Shown one piece after another: positions 48,002 through 56,112 of a stretch of DNA of 64,000 bases. Numbering within the stretch: the first letter of the stretch is position 1; every line of letters begins with the position of its first letter. The DNA is from Rhodospirillaceae bacterium (GTDB lineage Bacteria; Pseudomonadota; Alphaproteobacteria; UBA6615), in the NCBI GenBank assembly GCA_002724635.1, contig PBPM01000107.1:36560-100559 (forward strand), read 5' to 3'. The notes under the pieces are model-generated. The model saw only the letters and a list, made by a program, of their open reading frames with translations. It had not been told where the DNA came from and searched no databases. The position numbers and the translations under genes are program-made.

Positions 48002-49114
48002 ATGCCAAGCAATGCCGCCAACATCCGACCGTATCAATCGACCGCAGGAAGGTCGCACCCAGAGACCTACAAGCGCCCCGATTCGCTGATCGTTGATATC
48101 CACGGACACATCATGACTGAGGGAGTCGATGAGGAAGCCTACAAACACGCACCGGCAATCAACGAGGACCCGGTCAAGTACGCATCCGAGCTGACGCGCG
48201 CTGTCAACATCAAGCAGCACGAAGACCGGTACAAAGAGCTTGTGGGGGTCGAGAAGCGGCTCGCCGACATGGACCAGATGTGCATCGACGTGATGGCGAT
48301 CTCGACGGCGCCGCCGCAATTCCACTATGGCACGCCGCCGGCGCTGGGCCAGGAGACAGCCGAGAAGGTCAACAACAATATCGCCCGTGCCGTCGACGAA
48401 GCGCCGGACCGTCTCGTTGGCTTGGCGACTTTGCCCATGCAGGATACCGATCTGGCGCTAAAGGAACTCAACCGTGCGGTCGGCGAACTCGGCATGAAGG
48501 GCATCGAGGTCGGCGCCAAGGTAAACAAGGACGAACTTTCGGCCGAACGTTTCGAACCACTCTGGAGCCGCTGCGAGGAACTGGATGTTCCGGTCCTGAT
48601 TCATCCGACCTCATATGCCAGCGACCGCCTGGTCTCGCACTACATGTCGAACATCGTCGGCAATCCGCTCGATACGACAGTGGCCGTCCACCATCTGATC
48701 TTCGACGGCGTGCTAGCGCGTCATCCCAACTTGAAACTGGTGACCGTTCATGGCGGCGGATTTGTCGCGGCATACGCGGCGCGGATGGACCATGCGTGGG
48801 GGCAGCGCGAGGACTGTTGCCTGCACATCGATCAGCCGCCCACCAGCTACTTGAAAAACATGTGGTTCGACACGATCGTTTTCGCGAACGACCAGCTTGA
48901 GTTCCTTGTCAAAAAGTACGGGTCAGACCGCATCGTTCTTGGCACAGACTACCCCTACGACATGACGGAGATGGACCCGACTGAGCACGTCGTCGGTATC
49001 GATTCCTTCAACCAGTCCGACAAAGAGCGCATTTGCGGCCTAAACTCGGCGGCGTTGCTCAAGATCGACACGAAGGATTTTGCGCGCGCGACATCGCCCG
49101 GAAACTGGAGTTAG
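48002..49114 (+). CDS. Amidohydrolase, ACMSD family, copy B
   Basis: A 370-residue paralogue of the divergent copy A: V-D-I-H-G-H-I-M, L-I-H-P-T-S, HGGGFVAAY and G-T-D-Y-P-Y-D-M. In copy B the first motif is H-G-H, not H-C-H, but both metal His residues are kept. The shared D-M-D (copy A) / D-M-D-Q (copy B) and I-S-x-A-P landmarks support a common ancestor. The two probably act on related ring-cleavage or muconate-like acids. Confidence 0.88.
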   Translation: MPSNAANIRPYQSTAGRSHPETYKRPDSLIVDIHGHIMTEGVDEEAYKHAPAINEDPVKYASELTRAVNIKQHEDRYKELVGVEKRLADMDQMCIDVMAISTAPPQFHYGTPPALGQETAEKVNNNIARAVDEAPDRLVGLATLPMQDTDLALKELNRAVGELGMKGIEVGAKVNKDELSAERFEPLWSRCEELDVPVLIHPTSYASDRLVSHYMSNIVGNPLDTTVAVHHLIFDGVLARHPNLKLVTVHGGGFVAAYAARMDHAWGQREDCCLHIDQPPTSYLKNMWFDTIVFANDQLEFLVKKYGSDRIVLGTDYPYDMTEMDPTEHVVGIDSFNQSDKERICGLNSAALLKIDTKDFARATSPGNWS

Positions 49115-49220
49115 AGTCGGCAAGCGACAGGAGCCCGAAATGGATTCCCTGGCGAAAATTAAACTCGTCCAATTCCATTCCGGCTCCTTCGTCTAAAAAC
49201 TTCTCAGGGAGCAGAGCAAG

Positions 49221-51560
49221 ATGGCATCCGGTCAGTTCGGAATTTCGCAACATGTCACGCGGCGCGAGGATTCGCGCTTACTCACTGGTGGCGGCGCCTA
49301 TGCCGACGACACCGGCTTCGAGGCTCAGGTCTTCGCAGCCTTCCTGCGCGCGCCTATCGGCCATGGGGTGATCAATTCGGTCGACACGTCGGCGGCGGAG
49401 AGCGCGCCGGGTGTGATCGCGGTCTACATCGGGCAGGATCTGCGCGACGCGGGCATTAGGGCTATCCCCAACGTAACGCCATTCAAGAACCGGGACGGAT
49501 CCGAGATACTGCGCACCCAGCGCCCGGCGGTTGCGGTCGACAAGATCTACCATGTGGGCGAGATCATCGCGATCGTGATCGCTGACAGTACGGCGCGTGC
49601 TCAGGACGCGGTCGACCTGATTGACCTGGACGTGGACACCCTGCCCGCCCTGACCGATGTGCGTGAAGCAGCCAAACCCGGCGCACCGCAGCTACATGAA
49701 AATATTCCCGGCAACGTTTGCCTCGACTTCCAGGTCGGCGACGAGGCGAAAACGAAGGCAGCGATCGAGGGTGCCGCCCATGTGGTGGAGCTGACCCTGA
49801 CGACCAACCGGCTCGCCGTGGCCGCGATGGAACCGCGTAGCGCGGCGGCGCGCTTCGACCCGACCGCGAATGACGGTGCTGGGCGCTACGACCTGATCAC
49901 GGGGTCCCAAGGCGTGAACGCCATGCGGAACATGCTCGCCGACGTGATCTTCGACGTGCCCCATGAACAGATGCACGTCATGACCAACGATGTAGGCGGC
50001 GGCTTCGGCATGAAGACCCAAGCCTATCCGGAATATGTGGCGATCCTATTCGCCGCGAAGGCCTGCGGCAAACCCGTGAAGTGGCAGGGCACGCGGTCCG
50101 AGGCCTTCCTAGCCGATAATCAGGCCCGCGACGGGGTCATGCAAGGCACCATGGCCTTCGACGAAGACGGAAAAATAAAGGGCTTCCGGGTCGACATGAT
50201 TGCGGCGATGGGCGGATATCTCTCGTCCCACGGACCGGCTGCAGCGACCGGCAACGTCTGCAACTGTCTGACCGGCTGCTACGACAACCCAGCGCTGGAG
50301 TTTCAGGTGAAGTGCCTGATGACCAACAACATCCCCATCGGCCCCTATCGCGGCGCCGGACGGCCCGAGGCGGCCTACATGCTCGAGAGAATGATGGACC
50401 ATGCCGCGCGCCAGCTCGGCATCGATCGGGTGGAGCTGCGCCGGCGGAACTTTATCAAGCCCGACCAAATGCCCTATACGACCTCGCTCGCTCAGGTCTA
50501 CGATTCCGGCGAATTCGAGGCCGAGATGGACAAGGCCCTTGCGCTGGCCGAGTGGGATTCCTTCGAAGAACGCCGCGCGGCGAGTGCGGCCAACGGCAAG
50601 CTGCGCGGCATCGGCATGTCCTGTTTCGTAGAGACCGCGGGGGGCATGTTGCAAGAGGGCGCCAAGCTCGCTATCGGCGAAGACGGCACCGTCGAGGCCC
50701 GGCTGGCAGTCCAGTCCAACGGCCAAGGGCATGTCACCAGCTTTGCGCAGGTCGTATCCGAACTGTTGCAGGTCCCCTACGAGAAGGTGCGCATCATAGA
50801 GGGCGACAGTTTCGAGACCCCGGGCACCGGCTTCGCCTCGGTCGCCTCGCGCTCGATGGCGCTGGCTAGCGGCGCGATTTCGCTGACGACCGACGCCATG
50901 ATCGACAAGGGCCGCAAACTCGCTGGCCATGTTCTAGAGGCCGCGGAGGCGGACCTCGAGTATGCGGATGGCACCTTCAGCGTCGCCGGGACCGACCGTT
51001 CGATCGACATATTCGCGCTTGAAGAGCAGGCTCGGTCCTTGGGCAACCTACCCGAGGGCATCCCGGATAGCCTGGCATCGGAAGAGGATTTCGACTCGCC
51101 GGAACAGACCTACCCCAACGGCTGCCATATCTGCGAGGTGGAGATCGAACCCGAGACCGGTGTCATCGACGTGCTAAACTATATCGCCGTCGATGATTGC
51201 GGCACGGTCATCAACCCGATGATCGTCCACGGCCAAGTACATGGCGGCGTCGCCCAAGGCCTGGGCCAAGTCCTCGGCGAGCATGCCGTCTATGACAAGG
51301 ACGGCCAGCTTCTGGCCGGCTCCTTCATGGACTACATGATACCGCGCGCCGACGACATGCCCGACATGAAACTCGGCTTTCACTCAGTGCTCTGCACCAC
51401 AAACCCGGTGGGCGCTAAGGGCGCGGGCGAAGCCGGCACCACGGGCGCGCTGGCGGCCGGGATGAACGCCATAGTGGATGCCCTGTCGGTGCGGGGAATC
51501 ACGGAGTTCGACATGCCTGCGACACCGCCGCGGATCTGGGCCGCACTGAACCGGAACTAG
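49221..51560 (+). CDS. Xanthine dehydrogenase-family molybdopterin-binding subunit (form II CoxL-like)
   Basis: A 779-residue large subunit with the N-terminal aldehyde oxidase/xanthine dehydrogenase a/b hammerhead (R-R-E-D-S-R-L-L-T-G-G-G-A-Y) and Mo-cofactor contacts G-G-G-F-G-M-K. The active-site loop reads PYRGAGRPEAAY, the form II type, not the A-Y-x-C-S-F-R of true CO dehydrogenase. Terminal G-A-K-G-A-G-E-A-G-T carries the catalytic Glu. The FAD and FeS subunits are not adjacent. It should hydroxylate an aldehyde or heterocycle. Confidence 0.9.
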   Translation: MASGQFGISQHVTRREDSRLLTGGGAYADDTGFEAQVFAAFLRAPIGHGVINSVDTSAAESAPGVIAVYIGQDLRDAGIRAIPNVTPFKNRDGSEILRTQRPAVAVDKIYHVGEIIAIVIADSTARAQDAVDLIDLDVDTLPALTDVREAAKPGAPQLHENIPGNVCLDFQVGDEAKTKAAIEGAAHVVELTLTTNRLAVAAMEPRSAAARFDPTANDGAGRYDLITGSQGVNAMRNMLADVIFDVPHEQMHVMTNDVGGGFGMKTQAYPEYVAILFAAKACGKPVKWQGTRSEAFLADNQARDGVMQGTMAFDEDGKIKGFRVDMIAAMGGYLSSHGPAAATGNVCNCLTGCYDNPALEFQVKCLMTNNIPIGPYRGAGRPEAAYMLERMMDHAARQLGIDRVELRRRNFIKPDQMPYTTSLAQVYDSGEFEAEMDKALALAEWDSFEERRAASAANGKLRGIGMSCFVETAGGMLQEGAKLAIGEDGTVEARLAVQSNGQGHVTSFAQVVSELLQVPYEKVRIIEGDSFETPGTGFASVASRSMALASGAISLTTDAMIDKGRKLAGHVLEAAEADLEYADGTFSVAGTDRSIDIFALEEQARSLGNLPEGIPDSLASEEDFDSPEQTYPNGCHICEVEIEPETGVIDVLNYIAVDDCGTVINPMIVHGQVHGGVAQGLGQVLGEHAVYDKDGQLLAGSFMDYMIPRADDMPDMKLGFHSVLCTTNPVGAKGAGEAGTTGALAAGMNAIVDALSVRGITEFDMPATPPRIWAALNRN

Positions 51561-51756
51561 GCCGCGATCGAGGTCGCCCACCTCATCCAGACCCTCTCCT
51601 CCCCTTCGGACTAGAGGGGGACCAAGATGAACCCTTCCCGCCACCTAGGGAAAGAGGATGGTGGTCCTCGGAACGCAGGGGCCGGGAGAAGTGGACAATT
51701 AAAGAAAAGGGGCAGGTCCGAGATCCGCCCTTTCACACTTCTGTTTATGCTCGGCG

Positions 51757-52296
51757 TCAAGCGGCGGCTAGTGGCCGTGCGTCGAGAGTTTTCATGAATA
51801 AATGCGCACCGTGATAGATCGCGAGGAAGGTGCCGATCTCCATGATCTGCGCATCGGTCCAGAATTCGCGCATCTGGTCGTAGAAAATCTTATCAACTTT
51901 GTCGGGATCGAGGAAAAGCTGGTCTGCGAAGCGCAGCGCCATACGCTCAGCCTCGGTAAACAGCTCCGAATCCTCATAATCTCCGCAGCCGGCGTCGATC
52001 CGTTCCTCGGTCAAGCCCTCGGCTATCGCCCGCTTCGAGCGCAGGGCCGAGAAATACGGGTCGTCGACGAAGCGCGCGAGCTGGATGCGAATGATCTCCT
52101 TGAGCTGGTGATCGACAGTACCATTAGTGTGCAGCTCGAGCATCACGCCCAGAAGATTCCTCGCCTGGGCTGGGACTCGCGCGATGATGCGCGGGAACAG
52201 CTCATCCGGCACGCCCAGGTCGACGCACTGCGCCGTGAGATCACGGAGCGCGGGATCCTCTATATGGTCGAGTTCTAGTGGTGCGAGCCGGGACAT
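51757..52296 (-). CDS. AhpD-like (carboxymuconolactone decarboxylase fold) protein without redox cysteines
   Basis: A 179-residue AhpD/CMD-fold protein. The helix D-H-Q-L-K-E-I-I-R-I-Q-L-A-R aligns with D-H-K-L-K-E-V-I-R-V-M-L-S-R of the adjacent selenoprotein. The residues matching C79-x-x-U82 are Asp and Phe (D-P-Y-F), so the redox pair is absent, while the following R-S is kept. The ATG overlaps the upstream stop by one base (TAATG), so the two are co-translated. It is probably a structural or substrate-binding partner of the selenoprotein, by inference. Confidence 0.85.
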   Translation of the reverse strand: MSRLAPLELDHIEDPALRDLTAQCVDLGVPDELFPRIIARVPAQARNLLGVMLELHTNGTVDHQLKEIIRIQLARFVDDPYFSALRSKRAIAEGLTEERIDAGCGDYEDSELFTEAERMALRFADQLFLDPDKVDKIFYDQMREFWTDAQIMEIGTFLAIYHGAHLFMKTLDARPLAAA

Positions 52297-52916
52297 TATT
52301 CTGCCGCCTCATCCTGAAGGGATTCCGGCCTGTCGCCGTAAATCGCCGCCGATTCCTCCTGACTCACCAAACGACCGTCCGGCGCAAACATCGGATAGAA
52401 TTTCAGCGATCCGAAGAAGGTGTGAAAGCCGAGATTGCCAACAAGGAACATCCCCAGTTCTGCGATTTCAGCTTCGCTAAGATGGGCGCGCAGATCGCTC
52501 CAGTCTTCGTCACCGAAAGAGTCCGAATCCGTGGAGACCTTCTCCACATAGCGCATAATCGCCTTCTCTTTCTCGGTGAAGACGTCGCTGCCGGCATGGT
52601 TGTTGATGCCGTCGTCGAGTAGTTTCTCGTCAAGTCCTTCCCGCTTCGCCGAAGCAGAACGAACATTGCCTCAATAACTACAATGGGCCATGCGCGACAG
52701 CATCACCCGGATGACTTCCTTGAGCTTGTGGTCGAGCGCCCCAGCGTTGAATACACTCGTCCAGAACAGATAGACCTTCTCGGCAAGGTTGACATTGTGC
52801 CCCATGACGGCATGGAAGCCGGGGTCCGGCGCGCGCAGTTCAAGGGATTTCTCGATATACGGCTTGAGCTTGGTCTTCTTCAGCTCTTCGATATCAAGCA
52901 AGGTAATATTCGGCAT
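52296..52916 (-). CDS. AhpD-like selenoprotein (C-x-x-U), in-frame UGA at Sec82
   Basis: A 206-residue AhpD/carboxymuconolactone-decarboxylase-fold protein read through one in-frame TGA (52671-52673). The frame is otherwise continuous from the ATG at 52916 to the TAA at 52296. The UGA falls in H-C79-S-Y-U82-G-N-V-R-S, exactly where Cys homologues carry the C-x-x-C redox pair. The homology continues past it without shift (residues 83-206 end in the fold's F-L-V-G-N-L-G-F-H-T-F-F). A 9-bp hairpin follows the UGA. The same window carries selA, selB and tRNA-Sec. It likely reduces hydroperoxides or disulfides with electrons from the neighbouring thioredoxin. Confidence 0.93.
52639..52659 (-). promoter_or_regulatory. 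Bacterial SECIS-like hairpin of the AhpD-like selenoprotein
   Basis: On the minus strand, UUCUGCUUC (52659-52651) pairs with GAAGCGGGA (52647-52639) across a GGC loop; the stem contains two G-U pairs. The loop starts 21 bases after the UGA, in the range expected for bacterial SECIS elements read by SelB, and it exposes G residues as those elements do. This is hand folding only. Confidence 0.65.
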
Positions 52917-52959
52917 ATCGCTCTCTTAATCGTTTGGTGCTGAACCACCTTAGCAAAAA

Positions 52960-53289
52960 TCATGCGTGTCCTTCGATCACCTTCTTCAGGACCTGACGGC
53001 GGTCGACGCCAGTGCGGGTCTCGACGACCTCGCCGTCCCTGAAGAACATCAGGGTCGGGAAGCCGCGCACGCCATAGCGCGACAGGAGGTCGAGATTCTC
53101 GTCACCGTCAACAGTGCCTATCACCACACTATCGGGCAGTTCCCCGTTCACCTGTCCGAGGATCTTCTTAAGCTGCTTGCATGGCACGCATGTCTTAGAC
53201 CAGAAATCCACCACCGTTAGCCCGTCGCGCGCCAGGACTTCTGTGTCAAAGTTGGAATTATCGAATACCGCAAGATCTTCCTGCGCCAT
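52960..53289 (-). CDS. Thioredoxin-family protein with CVPC active site
   Basis: A 109-residue thioredoxin: V-V-D-F-W-S-K-T-C34-V-P-C37-K, cis-Pro in G-F-P-T-L-M-F-F and F-R-D-G-E-V-V near the end. The canonical redox site is CGPC; here Gly is replaced by Val, which should shift redox potential or partner choice. I take the ATG at 53289 (AGGG upstream) and reject the 53-residue upstream extension. It lies 43 bases before the Sec-AhpD gene on the same strand, so it is the obvious electron donor. Confidence 0.9.
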   Translation of the reverse strand: MAQEDLAVFDNSNFDTEVLARDGLTVVDFWSKTCVPCKQLKKILGQVNGELPDSVVIGTVDGDENLDLLSRYGVRGFPTLMFFRDGEVVETRTGVDRRQVLKKVIEGHA

Positions 53290-53597
53290 AACTTTACCCT
53301 TTATCGCGAATGTAGGAACAAGAATATAGCGACGCCCCGTAGAACCGACAAACGCGCAAGCGTCACAAATGATATTCTCCCACGCCGAACTGGATCGGCG
53401 GAATTTGTAGATTTTCCACAAATAGCCTGCGGGGCCCTCGCTGCCCACTAGGCCGGCGCATATATCTCGCCATCCGGGGTTCTCGGATGCCTCACCACAT
53501 CATTCGCGCGTCCTCATTGCTGGGTAATTGGCGGCAAGCTGTCGGCCCACTGCGAGCGTTGGGTCTTCAGTAGCTTGGCCGTCCGCGCTCCCTACCT
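53290..53597. other. Intergenic region, no gene seen
   Basis: This 308-base spacer lies upstream of the thioredoxin/AhpD cluster. It has no open frame of note on either strand. It should contain the promoter of that cluster, possibly stress-regulated, but I see no recognisable operator. Confidence 0.5.
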
Positions 53598-54620
53598 CTA
53601 ATTGGCCGCCGCCCCGTGGCCGGCCATATCGAAGGCCTCTGCCAACAGCTCATAGGAGCGTACCCGCTTGTCAAAGTCGTGGGTGATGGTGAGGACGAGC
53701 AACTCCTCGAGGCCGTGTTCGTTGGCAAATTCCGAGAGCTGGGTGTACAGGCTCTCGGGTGTGCCGGCGAAGCGGTTCGCCTTGTTCGCATCCACCACCT
53801 GCAATTCCTGCGAATTGTAATCGTAGGCCAGCGCCTCTTCTGGATGCGGATAGGGTAGATGCTGGCCGTAATTGAGCTTGAGCCGCCACAGGTCCCGGCT
53901 GGCGGCCAGATAGTCCGCCTCCTGCTGTGTATCGGCGCAGATCACGAAGACACCGGCATTCGCGCGCGGCGCGGACACCTTGCCCGACGGCTTGAACTCC
54001 TCCCGATAATATCTGAGGACCGGCCCCGTCACCTGCGGCGCGATGAAATGCGCAAAAGAATAGGCGAGACCGAAATGGGCGGCATAGGCCGCGCTCTGGT
54101 CACTGGAGCCGAGCAGCCATACCTCCGGCGAATGGCTAACGGCCGGGGTCGCGCGGACGTCCCGGAAAGGCTTGGTCGCGGGTATCTCGTCTTCGAGGAA
54201 GGCGACCATATCGGCGATCTTGGTCGGGAAGTACTCGATTCCGACCTCGCTGCCATAGGCTAGCGCCGCGGCGGTCAGCCCGTCGCTGCCGGGCGCCCGG
54301 CCGATCCCGAGATCGATGCGTCCCGGATAGAGATTTTCCAGCAACTTGAAGTTCTCCGCCACCTTGAGCGGCGAGTAATGGCTGAGCATCACCCCACCCG
54401 ACCCAACCCGAATATGCTGCGTCGCGGCTGCGACCCGGGTGACCATGATCTCGGGCGAGGAACCGGCAAACCCGGCCGTCCCGTGATGTTCAGCCAGCCA
54501 GTAACGGTTGTAGCCAAGCCGCTCGGTCGCTTGAGCCAGTGCAATGGTTTCCGCGAGCGCCGTGCGGGCATCGCCACCGGCGCGCACGGGGGACTGGTCG
54601 AGAACGGAAAGTTTCAACAT
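53598..54620 (-). CDS. LLM class flavin-dependent oxidoreductase
   Basis: A 340-residue bacterial luciferase-like monooxygenase: S-V-L-D-Q-S-P-V start, Y-N-R-Y-W-L-A-E-H-H, and R-I-D-L-G-I-G-R-A-P-G-S-D. The pattern matches the MsnO8/YhbW-like group of small LLM proteins that use FMN or F420-like flavins with a partner reductase. The substrate is unknown. Confidence 0.92.
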   Translation of the reverse strand: MLKLSVLDQSPVRAGGDARTALAETIALAQATERLGYNRYWLAEHHGTAGFAGSSPEIMVTRVAAATQHIRVGSGGVMLSHYSPLKVAENFKLLENLYPGRIDLGIGRAPGSDGLTAAALAYGSEVGIEYFPTKIADMVAFLEDEIPATKPFRDVRATPAVSHSPEVWLLGSSDQSAAYAAHFGLAYSFAHFIAPQVTGPVLRYYREEFKPSGKVSAPRANAGVFVICADTQQEADYLAASRDLWRLKLNYGQHLPYPHPEEALAYDYNSQELQVVDANKANRFAGTPESLYTQLSEFANEHGLEELLVLTITHDFDKRVRSYELLAEAFDMAGHGAAAN

Positions 54621-54656
54621 GGCCCTTTTCTAGCATGCCGGCCGGGTGCAGCAACC

Positions 54657-55556
54657 TCATGAAGGTGCACTGTCCGCCGCCTTGCTCGGTTGCAGGAAGA
54701 CCGTCGCGATGATGCCGACGGTCACCACCAACGCGCCGGCGACGTTCACGAGCGTGGGAATCTCGCCCAGGAAGGGGATCGCCACTACCAGCGCCAGCGG
54801 CGGCACCAAGGAGCCCACGGCGGCCTGGCGGATCGGACCGATGGTCTTGACCGCATAAGCGTGGCCGAAGATGCACAGGAAAGCGCCGAACACGCCGTGG
54901 ACCACGGACTGCAGCACGATGTCAGCGAACGGCGCGGTGAGCAGCGTCGAGGGCAGGAACAGCAGCCAGATCGGCACATAGACGAGCATGTTGCCAATCA
55001 GGAGCGCGGCGAGCGACTGCATAACGCCGAGCCGGGCGGCCCGCATGCCGCCGTACCAGATGGCGACCCATAGAGCCGCCCCGAGGAACAGCAGATGGCC
55101 GCGCCACTGACCGTCCGCGCCATCTCCAGCAGTTAAGGCGTCCCAGCCCACTGCTGCAACGCCGGCTACGATCAGCGAAATCCCTGCCCATTGCCCACGT
55201 CCGGGCCGGTCGCTTACCCAGGCCCAAGCGACTAGCGCTGCTACGACGGGTAGCGCGCCATACATGACGACCGAGGCATGGCCCACGGGCGCGAAGGTCA
55301 TGCCGCCGAACAGCAGCAGAATGAAGGGCGCGCCACCGAAGAAGGCGACGATCGCATGGTCGCGCAGCCGGACGCGCCAAGGGAAATACCGGATTAGAAG
55401 CGGGAGCGCGAGGATAGATGCAACCCCCATGCGTAGGCCCGCGAGATCATAGATTGTCAGCGCATCGGTGGTCGCGCCCAGCCGCCCGGCGATCAGCATC
55501 GCCACGACGCAGACGACCGTGCCGAGCCCGGCGGCGATGCCTCCCAAATCATTCAT
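54657..55556 (-). CDS. DMT/EamA family transporter
   Basis: A 299-residue protein with about ten hydrophobic helices (L-G-T-V-V-C-V-V-A-M-L-I-A-G, then G-A-P-F-I-L-L-L-F-G-G-M-T-F). The ATG at 55556 starts 8 bases after the end of the isochorismatase-family pseudogene on the same strand, so the two were probably once co-transcribed. The substrate is unknown. Confidence 0.87.
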   Translation of the reverse strand: MNDLGGIAAGLGTVVCVVAMLIAGRLGATTDALTIYDLAGLRMGVASILALPLLIRYFPWRVRLRDHAIVAFFGGAPFILLLFGGMTFAPVGHASVVMYGALPVVAALVAWAWVSDRPGRGQWAGISLIVAGVAAVGWDALTAGDGADGQWRGHLLFLGAALWVAIWYGGMRAARLGVMQSLAALLIGNMLVYVPIWLLFLPSTLLTAPFADIVLQSVVHGVFGAFLCIFGHAYAVKTIGPIRQAAVGSLVPPLALVVAIPFLGEIPTLVNVAGALVVTVGIIATVFLQPSKAADSAPS

Positions 55557-55564
55557 ATGCGTAC

Positions 55565-55946
55565 CTATAACCCGTCGGGGGCGGTGTTGTTCGATGTTGT
55601 CGTCCAGCCGATCATCACATCCGAGGACCGCACCATCTGGATGGTCGCCTGCCTGAAGGCCGGTTATTAGCTCTCGGTGGCGCCCTCGACAAGCAGGCAT
55701 TCATAGCTGCGGTCGTTTGCTTTACGGATGGCGGTCTGGACACAGACCCCGGTTGTCACACCCGTCATCAACAGTCGGGGCGCACCCATCCCATTCTTCC
55801 TGCGATCCGGTTTTATAGAAAGATCCGTTGCCGGGCTTCTCGATCACGATCCCGTTATCGGCAGGTTCAAGTTTCGGCACGATGTTTCCGCCCGCTTCGC
55901 CGCAGACGAGCGGACGGCCCATGGGGCAGTCTCCAAGAATCTTCAG
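55565..55946 (-). pseudogene. Decayed isochorismatase-family (cysteine hydrolase) gene
   Basis: On the minus strand, L-K-I-L-G-D-C-P-M-G-R-P-L-V-C-G-E-A-G and P-A-D-N-G-I-V-I-E-K-P-G-N-G-S-F-Y match the central part of isochorismatase-like hydrolases. After a frameshift near 55790 the next frame gives L-L-M-T-G-V-T-T-G-V-C-V-Q-T-A-I-R, the catalytic-Cys segment. Two consecutive TAA codons (55664-55669) replace the usual Y-F before P-A-F-R-Q-A-T-I. The N-terminal third is missing. Three independent lesions make it a pseudogene. Confidence 0.82.
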
Positions 55947-56112
55947 CGCCTGCCGGCCGCGCCGCAGCGTAGCCGGCAGGCAGCCCGAAAAATTGGGCTT
56001 ATGACTATGCTTGGTATGGACAGTGGAGATGGCGGATCATCACAGGTGTTGGTCGGCACACGGACTATATCAGCCTTGATTGAAGGCGCCGCGAACGGAA
56101 CAATCACGCCCC

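Noticed and set aside
49221-51560. True carbon monoxide dehydrogenase CoxL
   Set aside because: The active-site loop is the R-G-A-G-R form, not the Cys-containing A-Y-x-C-S-F-R of CO dehydrogenase.
52957-52962. TGA stop of the thioredoxin as a possible Sec codon
   Set aside because: The thioredoxin is already full length at this stop and the following frame has no homology.
55664-55669. In-frame stops in the isochorismatase-like gene as a third recoding site
   Set aside because: Both codons are TAA, not TGA, there is also a frameshift, and the N-terminus is missing; decay explains it.
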